Shown here piece after piece: positions 22,173 through 30,167 of a DNA stretch of 38,236 bases. The notes beneath the pieces are model-generated. The model did not search any database and was not told the DNA's origin. It saw only the letters and a program-made list of their open reading frames with translations. How positions within the stretch are numbered: the stretch's first letter is position 1; each line of letters begins with the position of its first letter. This DNA comes from Prevotellaceae bacterium (GTDB lineage: Bacteria; Bacteroidota; Bacteroidia; Bacteroidales; Bacteroidaceae): positions 1-38,236 of the forward strand of contig JAISGR010000052.1 of the NCBI GenBank assembly GCA_031262995.1. Direction: 5' to 3'. The translations under genes were made by a program, and so were the position numbers.

Positions 22173-24311
22173 ATGAACGTAAAACTCCTAATCGCCTTCG
22201 CCCTTTGCTGCTGCTTCGCGCCGGGCACTCGTGCCGACGAAGGCATGTGGATGCTGGGTAACCTCGACAAACCCACCCGCAAAGCCATGAAGGAACTTGG
22301 CTTGCAACTCTCACCCAACCAACTGTACAACCCCCGCAAGGCATCCCTGAAAGATGCCGTCGTGAGCTTCGGCGGATTCTGCTCGGGTGTGGTCGTGTCG
22401 TCCGACGGCTTGGTGCTGACCAACCACCACTGCGGATTCAGCAGCGTGCAGCAGCACTCGTCGGTGGCACACGACTACTTGCAAGACGGCTTCGTGGCAC
22501 GTACCCGCGCCGAGGAACTCCCCAACCCCGAACTCTATGTGCGCTTCCTGCTGAGCACGAAAGACGTGACAAAGCGCGTGCTCGCCGCCGTCAACCCCGG
22601 GATGAACGAGCAGGCACGCACGCAAGCCATCGACTCGGTGTCGCGCCTGATAGAAGACGAGGTGTCGTACAAGGACAGTACGCTGGTGGGCATTGTCGAC
22701 GCCTACTACGCAGGGAATGAGTTCTGGCTGTCGGTCTATCGCGATTACAACGATGTCCGGTTAGTGTTCGCCCCTCCGTCGTCGGTGGGCAAGTTCGGCT
22801 GGGATACCGACAACTGGGTATGGCCGCGCCACACGGGCGACTTCTCGGTGTTCCGCATCTATGCCGACAAGCACAACCAACCGGCAAACTACTCGCCCGA
22901 CAATGTGCCTTATCACCCCCGCTATGTGGTTCCCCTCTCCACCGACGGCTACCGCGAAGGCGACTTCTGCATGACCATCGGCTATCCGGGCAGCACCGAG
23001 CGCTATCTCTCCTCGTTCGGCATCGAAGAGATGATGACGGGCAACAATCAGGCACAGATAGATGTGCGCGGCGTCAAGCAAGCCATCTGGCAGCAGGCAA
23101 TGGAGGAGAACGACAGCATCCGCATCAAGTATGCCTCCAAATACGATGAAAGCAGCAATTATTGGAAGAACAGCATCGGTATGAACCGCGCCATCCGCAA
23201 GCTGCACCTGCTGGAGAAGAAGCGCGGCATGGAGGAGACGCTACGCAACTGGATACGCAATACACCTGCCGAACGTGCCCGACTGCTGCCGCTCTTCACC
23301 GACCTGGAGCTGGCTTACAAAAGCCGGAAGACGGTGAAACGTGCGCAAGCCTACTTCGAGGAGTCGTTCTTCTACGCACCCGAACTGCCGCAGCTGGCGC
23401 TGAAGATTCTCAACCTCGACCTCGAAGGGGGAGAGCAGGCGCTGACGGCAGCTGTCAAGGACATCCTGAATCAGTATGCCGACCTCGACATCAACCTCGA
23501 CAAGCAGGTCTTCACTGCCATGCTGAAAGCGTATCGCACGAAGGTGGAGCCTGCCTATCTGCCCGCATTCTACCAGACCATCGACACGCTCTACCAAGGC
23601 AACGACCAGGCATACATCGATTCGCTCTATGCCCGCACCACGCTTACCACACCGCTCGGCATGCAGCGCTTCGTGATGCAGGATTCGACCTTCAGCATCG
23701 TCGACGACCCGATGGTGACTGTGGCACTCGACCTGCTGATGAGCTACTTCGATATGAACAACCTCCAGCACAATGCCAACGAGGACGTGGAACAGGGCGA
23801 ACGGCAACTCAATGCTGCCGTCAGACGCATGTATGCCGCCCGTAACTTCTACCCCGACGCCAACAGCACCATGCGCCTCAGCTTCGGAACGGTGGCAAGC
23901 TATGCCCCCTTCGACGGCGCCCGATACAATTACTTCACCACGCCCGCCGGTATCCTCGAGAAGAACCGCGAACACGTCGGCGACCGCGACTATTACCTGC
24001 AACCGGCGCTCCGCTCACTGCTCGCGTCGCAGGAGGCAAGCAACCTGCACGTCTGCTTCATCACCAACAACGACATTACGGGAGGCAACTCGGGCAGCGC
24101 CATGTTCAATGCCCGCGGCGAGCTGCTCGGACTGGCTTTCGACGGCAACTGGGAGGCAATGAGCAGCGACATACAGTACGATGCGGCTCGCCAACGCTGC
24201 ATCGGCGTGGACATCCGATACGTGCTCTTCATCATGGAGAAGTACGCAAAAGCCGAAGCGCTGGTGAAGGAGATGCGCATAAACCCGCCCCGCAATGGAT
24301 GGCTCCAGTAG
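22173..24311 (+). CDS. Secreted S46-family dipeptidyl-peptidase (DPP7-like)
   Basis: A 712-residue protein with a signal peptide (KLLIAFALCCCFAPGTRA, cleaved about residue 21). S46 peptidases remove N-terminal dipeptides in the periplasm. The catalytic triad is visible: His in TNHHCG (85-86), Asp in PRHTGDFSVF (about 224), and Ser640 in GGNSGSA. The residue that sets P1 specificity appears to be Gly658 (FDGNWEAM): Gly is typical of DPP7 (hydrophobic P1), whereas DPP11 (Asp/Glu P1) has Arg. Length matches the family. Its start is 48 bases after the thiamine pyrophosphokinase stop, with a small hairpin GCGAATCTTCGC (22129-22140) between them. Confidence 0.95.
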   Translation: MNVKLLIAFALCCCFAPGTRADEGMWMLGNLDKPTRKAMKELGLQLSPNQLYNPRKASLKDAVVSFGGFCSGVVVSSDGLVLTNHHCGFSSVQQHSSVAHDYLQDGFVARTRAEELPNPELYVRFLLSTKDVTKRVLAAVNPGMNEQARTQAIDSVSRLIEDEVSYKDSTLVGIVDAYYAGNEFWLSVYRDYNDVRLVFAPPSSVGKFGWDTDNWVWPRHTGDFSVFRIYADKHNQPANYSPDNVPYHPRYVVPLSTDGYREGDFCMTIGYPGSTERYLSSFGIEEMMTGNNQAQIDVRGVKQAIWQQAMEENDSIRIKYASKYDESSNYWKNSIGMNRAIRKLHLLEKKRGMEETLRNWIRNTPAERARLLPLFTDLELAYKSRKTVKRAQAYFEESFFYAPELPQLALKILNLDLEGGEQALTAAVKDILNQYADLDINLDKQVFTAMLKAYRTKVEPAYLPAFYQTIDTLYQGNDQAYIDSLYARTTLTTPLGMQRFVMQDSTFSIVDDPMVTVALDLLMSYFDMNNLQHNANEDVEQGERQLNAAVRRMYAARNFYPDANSTMRLSFGTVASYAPFDGARYNYFTTPAGILEKNREHVGDRDYYLQPALRSLLASQEASNLHVCFITNNDITGGNSGSAMFNARGELLGLAFDGNWEAMSSDIQYDAARQRCIGVDIRYVLFIMEKYAKAEALVKEMRINPPRNGWLQ

Positions 24312-24320
24312 AAAAGTCAC

Positions 24321-24328
24321 TATATTTG
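24321..24328 (+). promoter_or_regulatory. -7 promoter element of the toxin-antitoxin-like cassette
   Basis: TATATTTG, 25 bases before the ATG at 24354. No other TAnnTTTG element was found before dapB, so it may also drive dapB and lepB. Confidence 0.55.
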
Positions 24329-24353
24329 TGCACTCAATCAGATAAATAGCAAT

Positions 24354-24644
24354 ATGGAAACAATGAATTTAGAGCTGGAACGCCGCAAGATAGTCCGTCA
24401 ACTGCTTGACGTAGGCGATAAGAATGATTTGAATGAGATAGACAAATGCTTCGACCCGGAGACCGATGCAGCGTATGAAGCATTCTTGAAGGCACACATT
24501 CCCGGCATACCTTGCGGCATTGAAGCGCTGCATGGGGTGGCTGCCGATTTCGAAAAGGAGTTGGCTACGGGCAAGGTGAAAGGAAAGCCATGGGAGGAAT
24601 TTGAACGCGAACTGCTTGAAAAGTATCCGGATTTATGCGAGTAA
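24354..24644 (+). CDS. Probable antitoxin of a ParE-type module
   Basis: A 96-residue acidic protein overlapping the start of a RelE/ParE-type toxin by 10 bases, the usual antitoxin-first order. I do not recognise a DNA-binding fold; the sequence is mostly helical (ELERRKIVRQLLDV, GVAADFEKELATGKVKGKPW), with a C-terminal EEFERELLEKYPDL tail that could wrap the toxin. The call rests on its partner and overlap. The codons are AT-richer than in flanking genes, fitting a mobile cassette. An ATG at 24363 is an alternative start. Confidence 0.7.
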   Translation: METMNLELERRKIVRQLLDVGDKNDLNEIDKCFDPETDAAYEAFLKAHIPGIPCGIEALHGVAADFEKELATGKVKGKPWEEFERELLEKYPDLCE

Positions 24645-24967
24645 TCATCAGTGAGGCGGTAGAGCGGCAAATCAATATTGTATTTGAATATGGAACGCAA
24701 ACATTTGGGAAGCGGACAGCAGAACGATTAAGAAAAAGCATATATCTCCAGATAAAGCGTCTCACAGAGCACCCGCGTATAGGACACCGGGAATTTCTAC
24801 TGGAAGGACATGTGGTGGTCTATCGTTCTTTGGTCGTACATAAGCATTATAAGGTTATCTATCACATTGATGAAGAGAAGCAGATTCTGTACATCGTTGC
24901 CTTGTGGGACACCCGCCGTAATCCTGCTTCTTTGGTACACGCTGTCATAACCCAACATAACAAGTAG
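24635..24967 (+). CDS. RelE/ParE-family toxin
   Basis: A 110-residue basic protein with the ParE/RelE fold pattern: VIISEAVERQINIVFEYGTQ, a helical hairpin (TAERLRKSIYLQIKRLTEHP), then strands HVVVYRSLVVHKHYKVIYHI and ILYIVALWDTRRNP. The final WDTRRNP block is typical of ParE-like members. ParE proteins poison gyrase and RelE proteins cleave mRNA; the target here cannot be told from sequence. It overlaps the antitoxin gene and is followed 5 bases later by a 51-residue reading frame. Confidence 0.88.
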   Translation: MRVIISEAVERQINIVFEYGTQTFGKRTAERLRKSIYLQIKRLTEHPRIGHREFLLEGHVVVYRSLVVHKHYKVIYHIDEEKQILYIVALWDTRRNPASLVHAVITQHNK

Positions 24968-24972
24968 CAATT

Positions 24973-25128
24973 ATGGAGAATCAGGAGAATACAATAGATG
25001 CCATACGCAACAGAATCATAGAAAAGATATATCGCATAGATGATATCAAGATGTTGAGAAAGATAGGAGCAATGATTGACGAGATCATCCGAAAGGAGAA
25101 AGAGAAACAAAATAAAGAGATTAAATAG
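24973..25128 (+). CDS. 51-residue helical protein after the toxin gene
   Basis: ATG at 24973 to TAG at 25126-25128. The product (starting MENQENTIDAIRNRIIEKIY, ending KEKQNKEIK) is highly charged and probably one or two amphipathic helices. It follows the toxin by 5 bases and precedes dapB by 9 bases, so it is likely translated with both. It may be a third component of the module or a remnant of another antitoxin. No family was recognised. AT-rich like the two genes before it. Confidence 0.6.
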   Translation: MENQENTIDAIRNRIIEKIYRIDDIKMLRKIGAMIDEIIRKEKEKQNKEIK

Positions 25129-25137
25129 CATAGACAG

Positions 25138-25863
25138 ATGAAAATAGCATTAATAGGTTACGGCAAGATGGGCAAGGAGATTGAACGGATTGCCCGGAAT
25201 CGCGGACACGAGATTGTCTGCATCATTGATATTGATAATCCCGAAGCGTTGGCATCCGAAGCCTTCCGTGCCGCCGACGTGGCAATCGAATTTACGAACC
25301 CTGCGAGCGCGTACGACAACTGCCTGAAAGCTTTCGCAGCCGGCGTCAAGGTGGTATCGGGAAGCACCGGCTGGATAGAGAACCACCGCGATGAAATGGC
25401 GGATTATTGCACGCGACAGGGCAAAACGCTCTTCTGGTCGTCCAATTTCAGCCTGGGCGTTGCCATCTTCTCGGCACTCAATACCTGTCTGGCAAAGATG
25501 ATGAACCGGTTCCCCGCCTACGACGTAAGCCTGACCGAAACCCACCACGTGCACAAGCTCGATGCGCCCAGCGGTACAGCCATCACCCTCGCGGAGAGCC
25601 TCCTTGCCAACCTCGACAGGAAGACCCGGTGGGTAAAAGAGGCTGCCGCTGCTCCCGACGAACTGCCCATCCACAGCATCCGCCAGGGTGAAGTGCCGGG
25701 CATACACACCATCCGTTACGAAAGCGAAGCCGACAGCATCAGCATCACGCACGATGCCAAGAACCGCAGCGGCTTTGCCCTGGGCGCAGTCCTTGCCGCC
25801 GAATATACTGCCGCGCACGAAGGGTTGCTGGGCATGAACGATTTATTCACCTTCTTAAACTGA
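25138..25863 (+). CDS. dapB: 4-hydroxy-tetrahydrodipicolinate reductase
   Basis: A 241-residue NAD(P)H-dependent enzyme of the diaminopimelate/lysine pathway. The N-terminal Rossmann motif is IALIGYGKMGKEIE, followed by DVAIEFTNPASAYDN and VVSGSTGW. The catalytic block ETHHVHKLDAPSGTAITLAE contains the conserved His pair, Lys and the SGTA substrate loop. Length is typical of the shorter Bacteroidota form. It lies 6 bases before lepB. It has no obvious promoter of its own and may be read from the toxin-antitoxin promoter. Confidence 0.95.
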   Translation: MKIALIGYGKMGKEIERIARNRGHEIVCIIDIDNPEALASEAFRAADVAIEFTNPASAYDNCLKAFAAGVKVVSGSTGWIENHRDEMADYCTRQGKTLFWSSNFSLGVAIFSALNTCLAKMMNRFPAYDVSLTETHHVHKLDAPSGTAITLAESLLANLDRKTRWVKEAAAAPDELPIHSIRQGEVPGIHTIRYESEADSISITHDAKNRSGFALGAVLAAEYTAAHEGLLGMNDLFTFLN

Positions 25864-25869
25864 CGCACC

Positions 25870-27309
25870 ATGACAAAGAACATGATAAAGAATGCCACAC
25901 GCGGACAATGGATTCGCTTCGCCGTCTACACCCTGCTTTACCTCCTCTTTCTGTTGTGGGTAAAGAGCTGGCTGGGACTCATCGTCGTACCCTTCATCTT
26001 CGATGCCTACATCACCCGGATTATCCCGTGGGGCTTCTGGAAGAAATCCGAAAACAAGACCGTGCGCAGCATCATGAGTTGGGTCGATGCCATTGTATTC
26101 GCGCTGGTGGCAGTTTACTTTGTACACAACTTCTTCTGTCAAAACTACCAGATACCGTCGTCGTCGCTGGAGAAATCACTGCTGGTGGGCGACTTCCTTT
26201 ACGTGAGCAAGGTGAGCTACGGTCCCCGCATCCCCAATACACCGCTCTCCATGCCGCTGGCACAGCACACACTGCCGCTGATAGATACCAAGTCCTACAT
26301 CGAGTGGCCGCAGTGGAAATACCGCCGCGTGCCGGGACTGGGACAGGTGAAGCGCAATGACATCGTGGTGTTCAACTTTCCGGCAGGCGACACCGTGGCG
26401 CTCAAGAACCAGGCGGAAGATTTCTACAGCATGGCTTATGCCGCCGGACAGTCGGTTTACTCCAAGTCCATCCGCATGGATACCCTCTCGCTCGAGAAGC
26501 AGCGCATCGTGTACGACCTCTATTACGCTGCCGGCAGCCGGATGATACGACAGAACCCGCAGCGATACGGCAAGGTGGTGACACGCCCCGTAGACCGCCG
26601 CGAGAACTACGTGAAACGCTGCATCGGCATGCCGGGCGATACACTGCAAATCATCGACCGCATCGTCTACATCGACGGAAAGCCGCTGCCCGAACCGGAA
26701 CACGTGCAATACTATTACGACGTGAAGGGTACCGGCAAAACCATCCCGCAGGAGTTTCTGCGCGACGAACTGGGGCTGAGCATGGAAGACCTTGCCGGTT
26801 ATACACCGGGAGCCGAACAATTCTTCCTGCCGCTCACCCAAGAGGCACGCGGCAAGCTGCTGGGACGCAAAGACCTCGTGATATCGGCAACACCCACATC
26901 CTCCTTCCCCAGACACGACATGTATCCCAAGAACCTGTACAACGACTGGACGACCGACAACTACGGTCCCATCTGGATACCCCGGAAAGGCGCCACCACA
27001 CCGCTCACCCTTGCCAACCTGCCCTTCTACGAGCGATGCATCACCGCCTACGAAGGCAACAAGCTGGAGGTACGGGGCGAAGAGATTTACATCAACGGAC
27101 AAAAAGCCGACAGCTATACCTTCGGCATGGACTACTACTTCATGATGGGCGACAACCGCCACAACTCCGCCGACTCGCGCTACTGGGGCTACGTGCCCGA
27201 AGACCACGTGGTGGGCAAACCCATCATGGTGTGGCTCTCTTTAGACAAAGACAGGGGTTGGTTCAGCGGAAAGATTCGATGGAACCGGCTGTTCCGGTGG
27301 GTGCACTGA
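25870..27309 (+). CDS. lepB: Signal peptidase I
   Basis: A 479-residue inner-membrane protease that removes signal peptides from exported proteins. There are two or three N-terminal hydrophobic segments (about 15-50 and 71-88). Catalytic Ser99 is in IPSSSLEKSLLVGDFL (the SMxPTL-like box) and Lys249 in ENYVKRCIGMPGD. Box E is GDNRHNSADSRYWGYVP near the C-terminus. The long middle insertion (about residues 270-405) makes it larger than E. coli LepB (324 aa) but is usual in Bacteroidota. A start at Met5 is also possible. dapB-lepB is tightly spaced. Confidence 0.95.
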   Translation: MTKNMIKNATRGQWIRFAVYTLLYLLFLLWVKSWLGLIVVPFIFDAYITRIIPWGFWKKSENKTVRSIMSWVDAIVFALVAVYFVHNFFCQNYQIPSSSLEKSLLVGDFLYVSKVSYGPRIPNTPLSMPLAQHTLPLIDTKSYIEWPQWKYRRVPGLGQVKRNDIVVFNFPAGDTVALKNQAEDFYSMAYAAGQSVYSKSIRMDTLSLEKQRIVYDLYYAAGSRMIRQNPQRYGKVVTRPVDRRENYVKRCIGMPGDTLQIIDRIVYIDGKPLPEPEHVQYYYDVKGTGKTIPQEFLRDELGLSMEDLAGYTPGAEQFFLPLTQEARGKLLGRKDLVISATPTSSFPRHDMYPKNLYNDWTTDNYGPIWIPRKGATTPLTLANLPFYERCITAYEGNKLEVRGEEIYINGQKADSYTFGMDYYFMMGDNRHNSADSRYWGYVPEDHVVGKPIMVWLSLDKDRGWFSGKIRWNRLFRWVH

Positions 27310-27358
27310 TTCCGGGCGCACCCCGCCGGATGCGCGCGTAACGACCGGCTGCCACGCG

Positions 27359-28051
27359 TCAATCGGCTTTCTCTATGGCGGCGATGGCTTCGTCGATGGC
27401 GGCTATGTCATCGTCAAAGGGGTTTCCGAACCAATAGGTAATAATGGTCTCCAACAGCTGATGCATGACAGGAAGCTGTATATAGAAGTTCCATTTCCCA
27501 ACATTGTCAAATTTTGAGCCATCAAACGTAAGAAATGCCTTGTCCGCACTTAACCGCGCGAAGGCATCCTCTTTCATATTGCGAAACGACTGAATACCGT
27601 TTACTGTCGAATCTATGCAGCGATAGGCTTTAATGATTTGCATGACATGCTCCTTTTTGGCGATTTTCTGCATCAATCCCGACACTTTGAGCATATCCAA
27701 AGCATCATTCGTCGACTCAACAGAAATCAGCTGAAATACGAGAGGACTGTACATGTTTAAAGTGTCACGTTGATAGTTCCCCTCATTCGACAGGATATAG
27801 CTTGCTACCCGCCGTTGATTCAGATACCACTCCTGCGCAGACACCACCTCCGCCCTGTTGGCAACCAGCTCCGTTTTTATCAATTGCATCATCTCTTTGA
27901 TGTCACGCTGCGTGGCATGTTCCTGAAGCAGGTCGCTGCCGACAAACGTAATCACAATACCCAGCACCACTGCCGTGAAGTTGCTGAAGAATCCGCTCCA
28001 GTTCCACCCGACAAGGCGGATGCGAAGCCTTCTAAAAGAATGATTTTTCAT
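27359..28051 (-). CDS. Membrane-anchored protein of unknown function
   Basis: A 230-residue protein with one N-terminal membrane segment (about 21-38, FFSNFTAVVLGIVITFVG) and a helical, soluble remainder (RDIKEMMQLIKTELVANRAE, then many short helices). The general pattern resembles small Bacteroidota membrane-anchored proteins of unassigned families; I do not know a function. The ATG at 28051 (MKNHSFRRLR) is preferred over a longer frame that would run into the repeat array. A TACTTTTG element (28135-28142) and two 17-bp direct repeats lie in its upstream region. It is convergent with lepB (49 bases apart). Confidence 0.75.
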   Translation of the reverse strand: MKNHSFRRLRIRLVGWNWSGFFSNFTAVVLGIVITFVGSDLLQEHATQRDIKEMMQLIKTELVANRAEVVSAQEWYLNQRRVASYILSNEGNYQRDTLNMYSPLVFQLISVESTNDALDMLKVSGLMQKIAKKEHVMQIIKAYRCIDSTVNGIQSFRNMKEDAFARLSADKAFLTFDGSKFDNVGKWNFYIQLPVMHQLLETIITYWFGNPFDDDIAAIDEAIAAIEKAD

Positions 28052-28054
28052 GAG

Positions 28055-28089
28055 ATCAATAGTTGTTTGATTATCAATAGTTGTTTGAT
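28055..28089 (-). repeat. 17-bp direct repeat in the leader of the 27359-28051 gene
   Basis: ATCAATAGTTGTTTGAT occurs at 28055-28071 and again at 28073-28089 (period 18). It lies between the -7 element and the start codon on the minus strand, a position where it could act as an operator or affect translation. Confidence 0.8.
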
Positions 28090-28134
28090 GAATGGATAGT
28101 CGATTCTTTGAACGAAGCAATAGCCTTCGAGCGG

Positions 28135-28142
28135 CAAAAGTA
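28135..28142 (-). promoter_or_regulatory. -7 promoter element of the membrane-anchored unknown
   Basis: TACTTTTG on the minus strand, 83 bases before the ATG at 28051; the repeat array 28159-28334 lies directly upstream of it. Confidence 0.55.
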
Positions 28143-28158
28143 TTAATAATCTGCTTAC

Positions 28159-28334
28159 ATCGCGATGCGCATGGAAGTTTATCGCGATGCGCATGGAAAT
28201 TTATCGCCATGCGCATGGAAATTTCCGTCTATACGCAAGAAAATTTCCGCCTATACGGAAATAAATTTCCAGCCAGACGGAAATAAACTTCCGCCTATAC
28301 GGAAATAAACTTCCCGCCATACGTCGTTCAGAGC
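28159..28334. repeat. Intergenic tandem array, exact 22-bp period, two unit types
   Basis: Units start at 28159, 28181, 28203, 28225, 28247, 28269, 28291 and 28313 (the last partial). The first three read ATCGCSATGCGCATGGAA and then RTTT. The next ones read CCGCCTATACGGAAATAAA and variants, so the array switches type in its middle while keeping phase. Cores are palindromic (ATGCGCAT; TTTCCG/CGGAAA around CCTATA). It lies between the divergent promoters of the 27359-28051 gene and ansA; nothing else is seen in 28143-28407. Confidence 0.92.
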
Positions 28335-28407
28335 GGGGGTATTCCCCTTCTTTAAAAAAGAATCGCCGAAATAAGTATCATTATGACAGCAAAGAAAACT
28401 ATATATG

Positions 28408-28415
28408 TATATTTG
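28408..28415 (+). promoter_or_regulatory. -7 promoter element of ansA
   Basis: TATATTTG, 20 bases before the ATG at 28436. Confidence 0.55.
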
Positions 28416-28435
28416 CAGCCGATTTAGCTTACATA

Positions 28436-29479
28436 ATGACAATGACCCCCCAGAATCCTCCCATCTTGCTCATCTATACCGGCGGTACTATCGGTATGAT
28501 TGAAAACCCCGAAACCGGCGTGCTGGAAAACTTCAGCTTCGAACAGCTGCAAAAGTTCCTGCCGGAGTTGCAACTCTATGCCTTTCACATCGATTCCTTG
28601 CAGTTTGACCCGCCGATAGATTCGTCGGACATGGCGCCGGATGCCTGGCGACGCTTGGTGCACATCATCAGCGAGCAGTACGACCGCTATGCCGGCTTCG
28701 TGATTCTGCACGGCACGGACACCATGGCTTTTACCGCCTCCGCCCTGAGCTTCATGCTCGAGGGATTGGACAAACCGGTCATCCTGACCGGCTCGCAGCT
28801 CCCCATCGGTGTGCTGCGTACCGACGGCAAGGAGAATCTGCTGACCAGCATAGAGATAGCCTCCGCCCGCGACGACAACGGCGCGCCGCTCGTGCCCGAA
28901 GTGAGCATCTTCTTCGAGAACCACCTGATGCGGGGGAACCGCACCACCAAAATCAATGCCGATAACTTCAATGCCTTCCGCTCGTTCAACTTCCCCGTAC
29001 TGGCGAAGGCAGGCATCCACATCAAGTACAACAACCTGCGGCTTCATCCAGCCGACGTTCACCCGCAGCTCAAACCGCACTACCTGCTCGACACCAACGT
29101 GGCGATACTCAAGCTCTTCCCCGGCATTCAGGAGAACGTGGTGACCGGCATTCTGGGCATCGAAGGGCTGAAAGGAGTGGTGCTGGAGACCTACGGCTCG
29201 GGCAACGCCCCCCGCAAGGAGTGGTTCCTGAACTGCTTGCAGCGCGCCTGCCGGAGCGGCATCGTCGTTGTCAACGTGACCCAGTGCAATGCCGGAACGG
29301 TGGAGATGGAACGGTACGAAACCGGTTACCGCCTGCAAGAGGTAGGCGTGGTGTGCGGTTACGACAGCACAACCGAGAGCGCCGTCACCAAGCTGATGTT
29401 TCTGTTGGGACACGGTTACACACCCGAAGAGGTGCGTCAACGCATGGTTCAATCACTGGCAGGAGAGATTACGCTTTAG
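28436..29479 (+). CDS. ansA: Type I L-asparaginase
   Basis: A 347-residue enzyme hydrolysing L-asparagine to aspartate and ammonia. Both catalytic threonine motifs are present: LLIYTGGTIGMI near the N-terminus and FVILHGTDTMAFTASALSFM about residue 85-105. LTGSQLPI and GNAPRKEWFL are further family blocks. There is no signal peptide, which fits the cytoplasmic type I enzyme. An ATG two codons downstream is an alternative start. Convergent with upxY, 7 bases apart. Confidence 0.95.
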   Translation: MTMTPQNPPILLIYTGGTIGMIENPETGVLENFSFEQLQKFLPELQLYAFHIDSLQFDPPIDSSDMAPDAWRRLVHIISEQYDRYAGFVILHGTDTMAFTASALSFMLEGLDKPVILTGSQLPIGVLRTDGKENLLTSIEIASARDDNGAPLVPEVSIFFENHLMRGNRTTKINADNFNAFRSFNFPVLAKAGIHIKYNNLRLHPADVHPQLKPHYLLDTNVAILKLFPGIQENVVTGILGIEGLKGVVLETYGSGNAPRKEWFLNCLQRACRSGIVVVNVTQCNAGTVEMERYETGYRLQEVGVVCGYDSTTESAVTKLMFLLGHGYTPEEVRQRMVQSLAGEITL

Positions 29480-29486
29480 CGCCCCG

Positions 29487-30068
29487 TCACTCGGCGACCG
29501 GCACCACCAGCGACGGATGGATGAAGTGCGTTGCCACTGCCATCACCCCCTCAATACTGACCACCACCCGGCGGTCGTTCTTGATCCGCATCAACACCCC
29601 TTCGACGCCCTCGAAAGGACCGCCGGTGATGCGGACACGCATGCCCTTTCGCAACGTCACGTCGGCAGGACTGAGATAAACCAGCTGTTCGTCGTAAGTG
29701 CCGGCTACGGCAATAAAACTTTCCATCTGGCGGATGGGTACGATGATGGGTTGGTGTGTTTCGAGATTCATGATGTAGCGCATGGGGAGGCGGTATTCCT
29801 GCTCTTTCTTGATGACATCGAGCACTTCGCGGGTGGAGTAGATAAAGATGAGATTGTGCACCACCGGCACCAACCGGCGCACGGCGTGTTCGCCTCTCCT
29901 GATATAATCGTAATGCATGGGAATAAAGCACCTGATGCCCTGTGCGTCGAGGTGTTCCTTCAATGCCATTTCTCGGCTATAGGTTATGCGCAGGGCAAAC
30001 CATTGCAGGGCATCGCCTTGCCTGTTGTTCAATGGTTGCATGTTGTTCGGAATGTCGGTGGCTCTCAT
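29487..30068 (-). CDS. UpxY-family transcription antiterminator (NusG-like), orphan
   Basis: A 193-residue NusG paralogue. The NGN domain covers about residues 22-125 (WFALRITYSREMALKEHLDA, IRCFIPMHYDY, VPVVHNLIFIYSTRE). A C-terminal KOW segment follows (LRKGMRVRITGGPFEGVEGV). In Bacteroides, UpxY proteins are encoded first in capsular polysaccharide operons and stop premature termination there. Here no polysaccharide genes follow: the next gene downstream is ansA on the other strand. Its target is therefore elsewhere or it is a general regulator. I chose the ATG at 30068; it has its own TACCTTTG promoter. Confidence 0.9.
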   Translation of the reverse strand: MRATDIPNNMQPLNNRQGDALQWFALRITYSREMALKEHLDAQGIRCFIPMHYDYIRRGEHAVRRLVPVVHNLIFIYSTREVLDVIKKEQEYRLPMRYIMNLETHQPIIVPIRQMESFIAVAGTYDEQLVYLSPADVTLRKGMRVRITGGPFEGVEGVLMRIKNDRRVVVSIEGVMAVATHFIHPSLVVPVAE

Positions 30069-30114
30069 CACAGGTTTTGTCTCGCCTTTGGATTAATTCT
30101 TTATTACACGGCGG

Positions 30115-30122
30115 CAAAGGTA
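30115..30122 (-). promoter_or_regulatory. -7 promoter element of upxY-like gene
   Basis: TACCTTTG on the minus strand, 46 bases before the ATG at 30068. Confidence 0.6.
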
Positions 30123-30167
30123 AATCTATTTTCCTAATTCAGAAAAGAACGGGGAAAAGAAATTACT

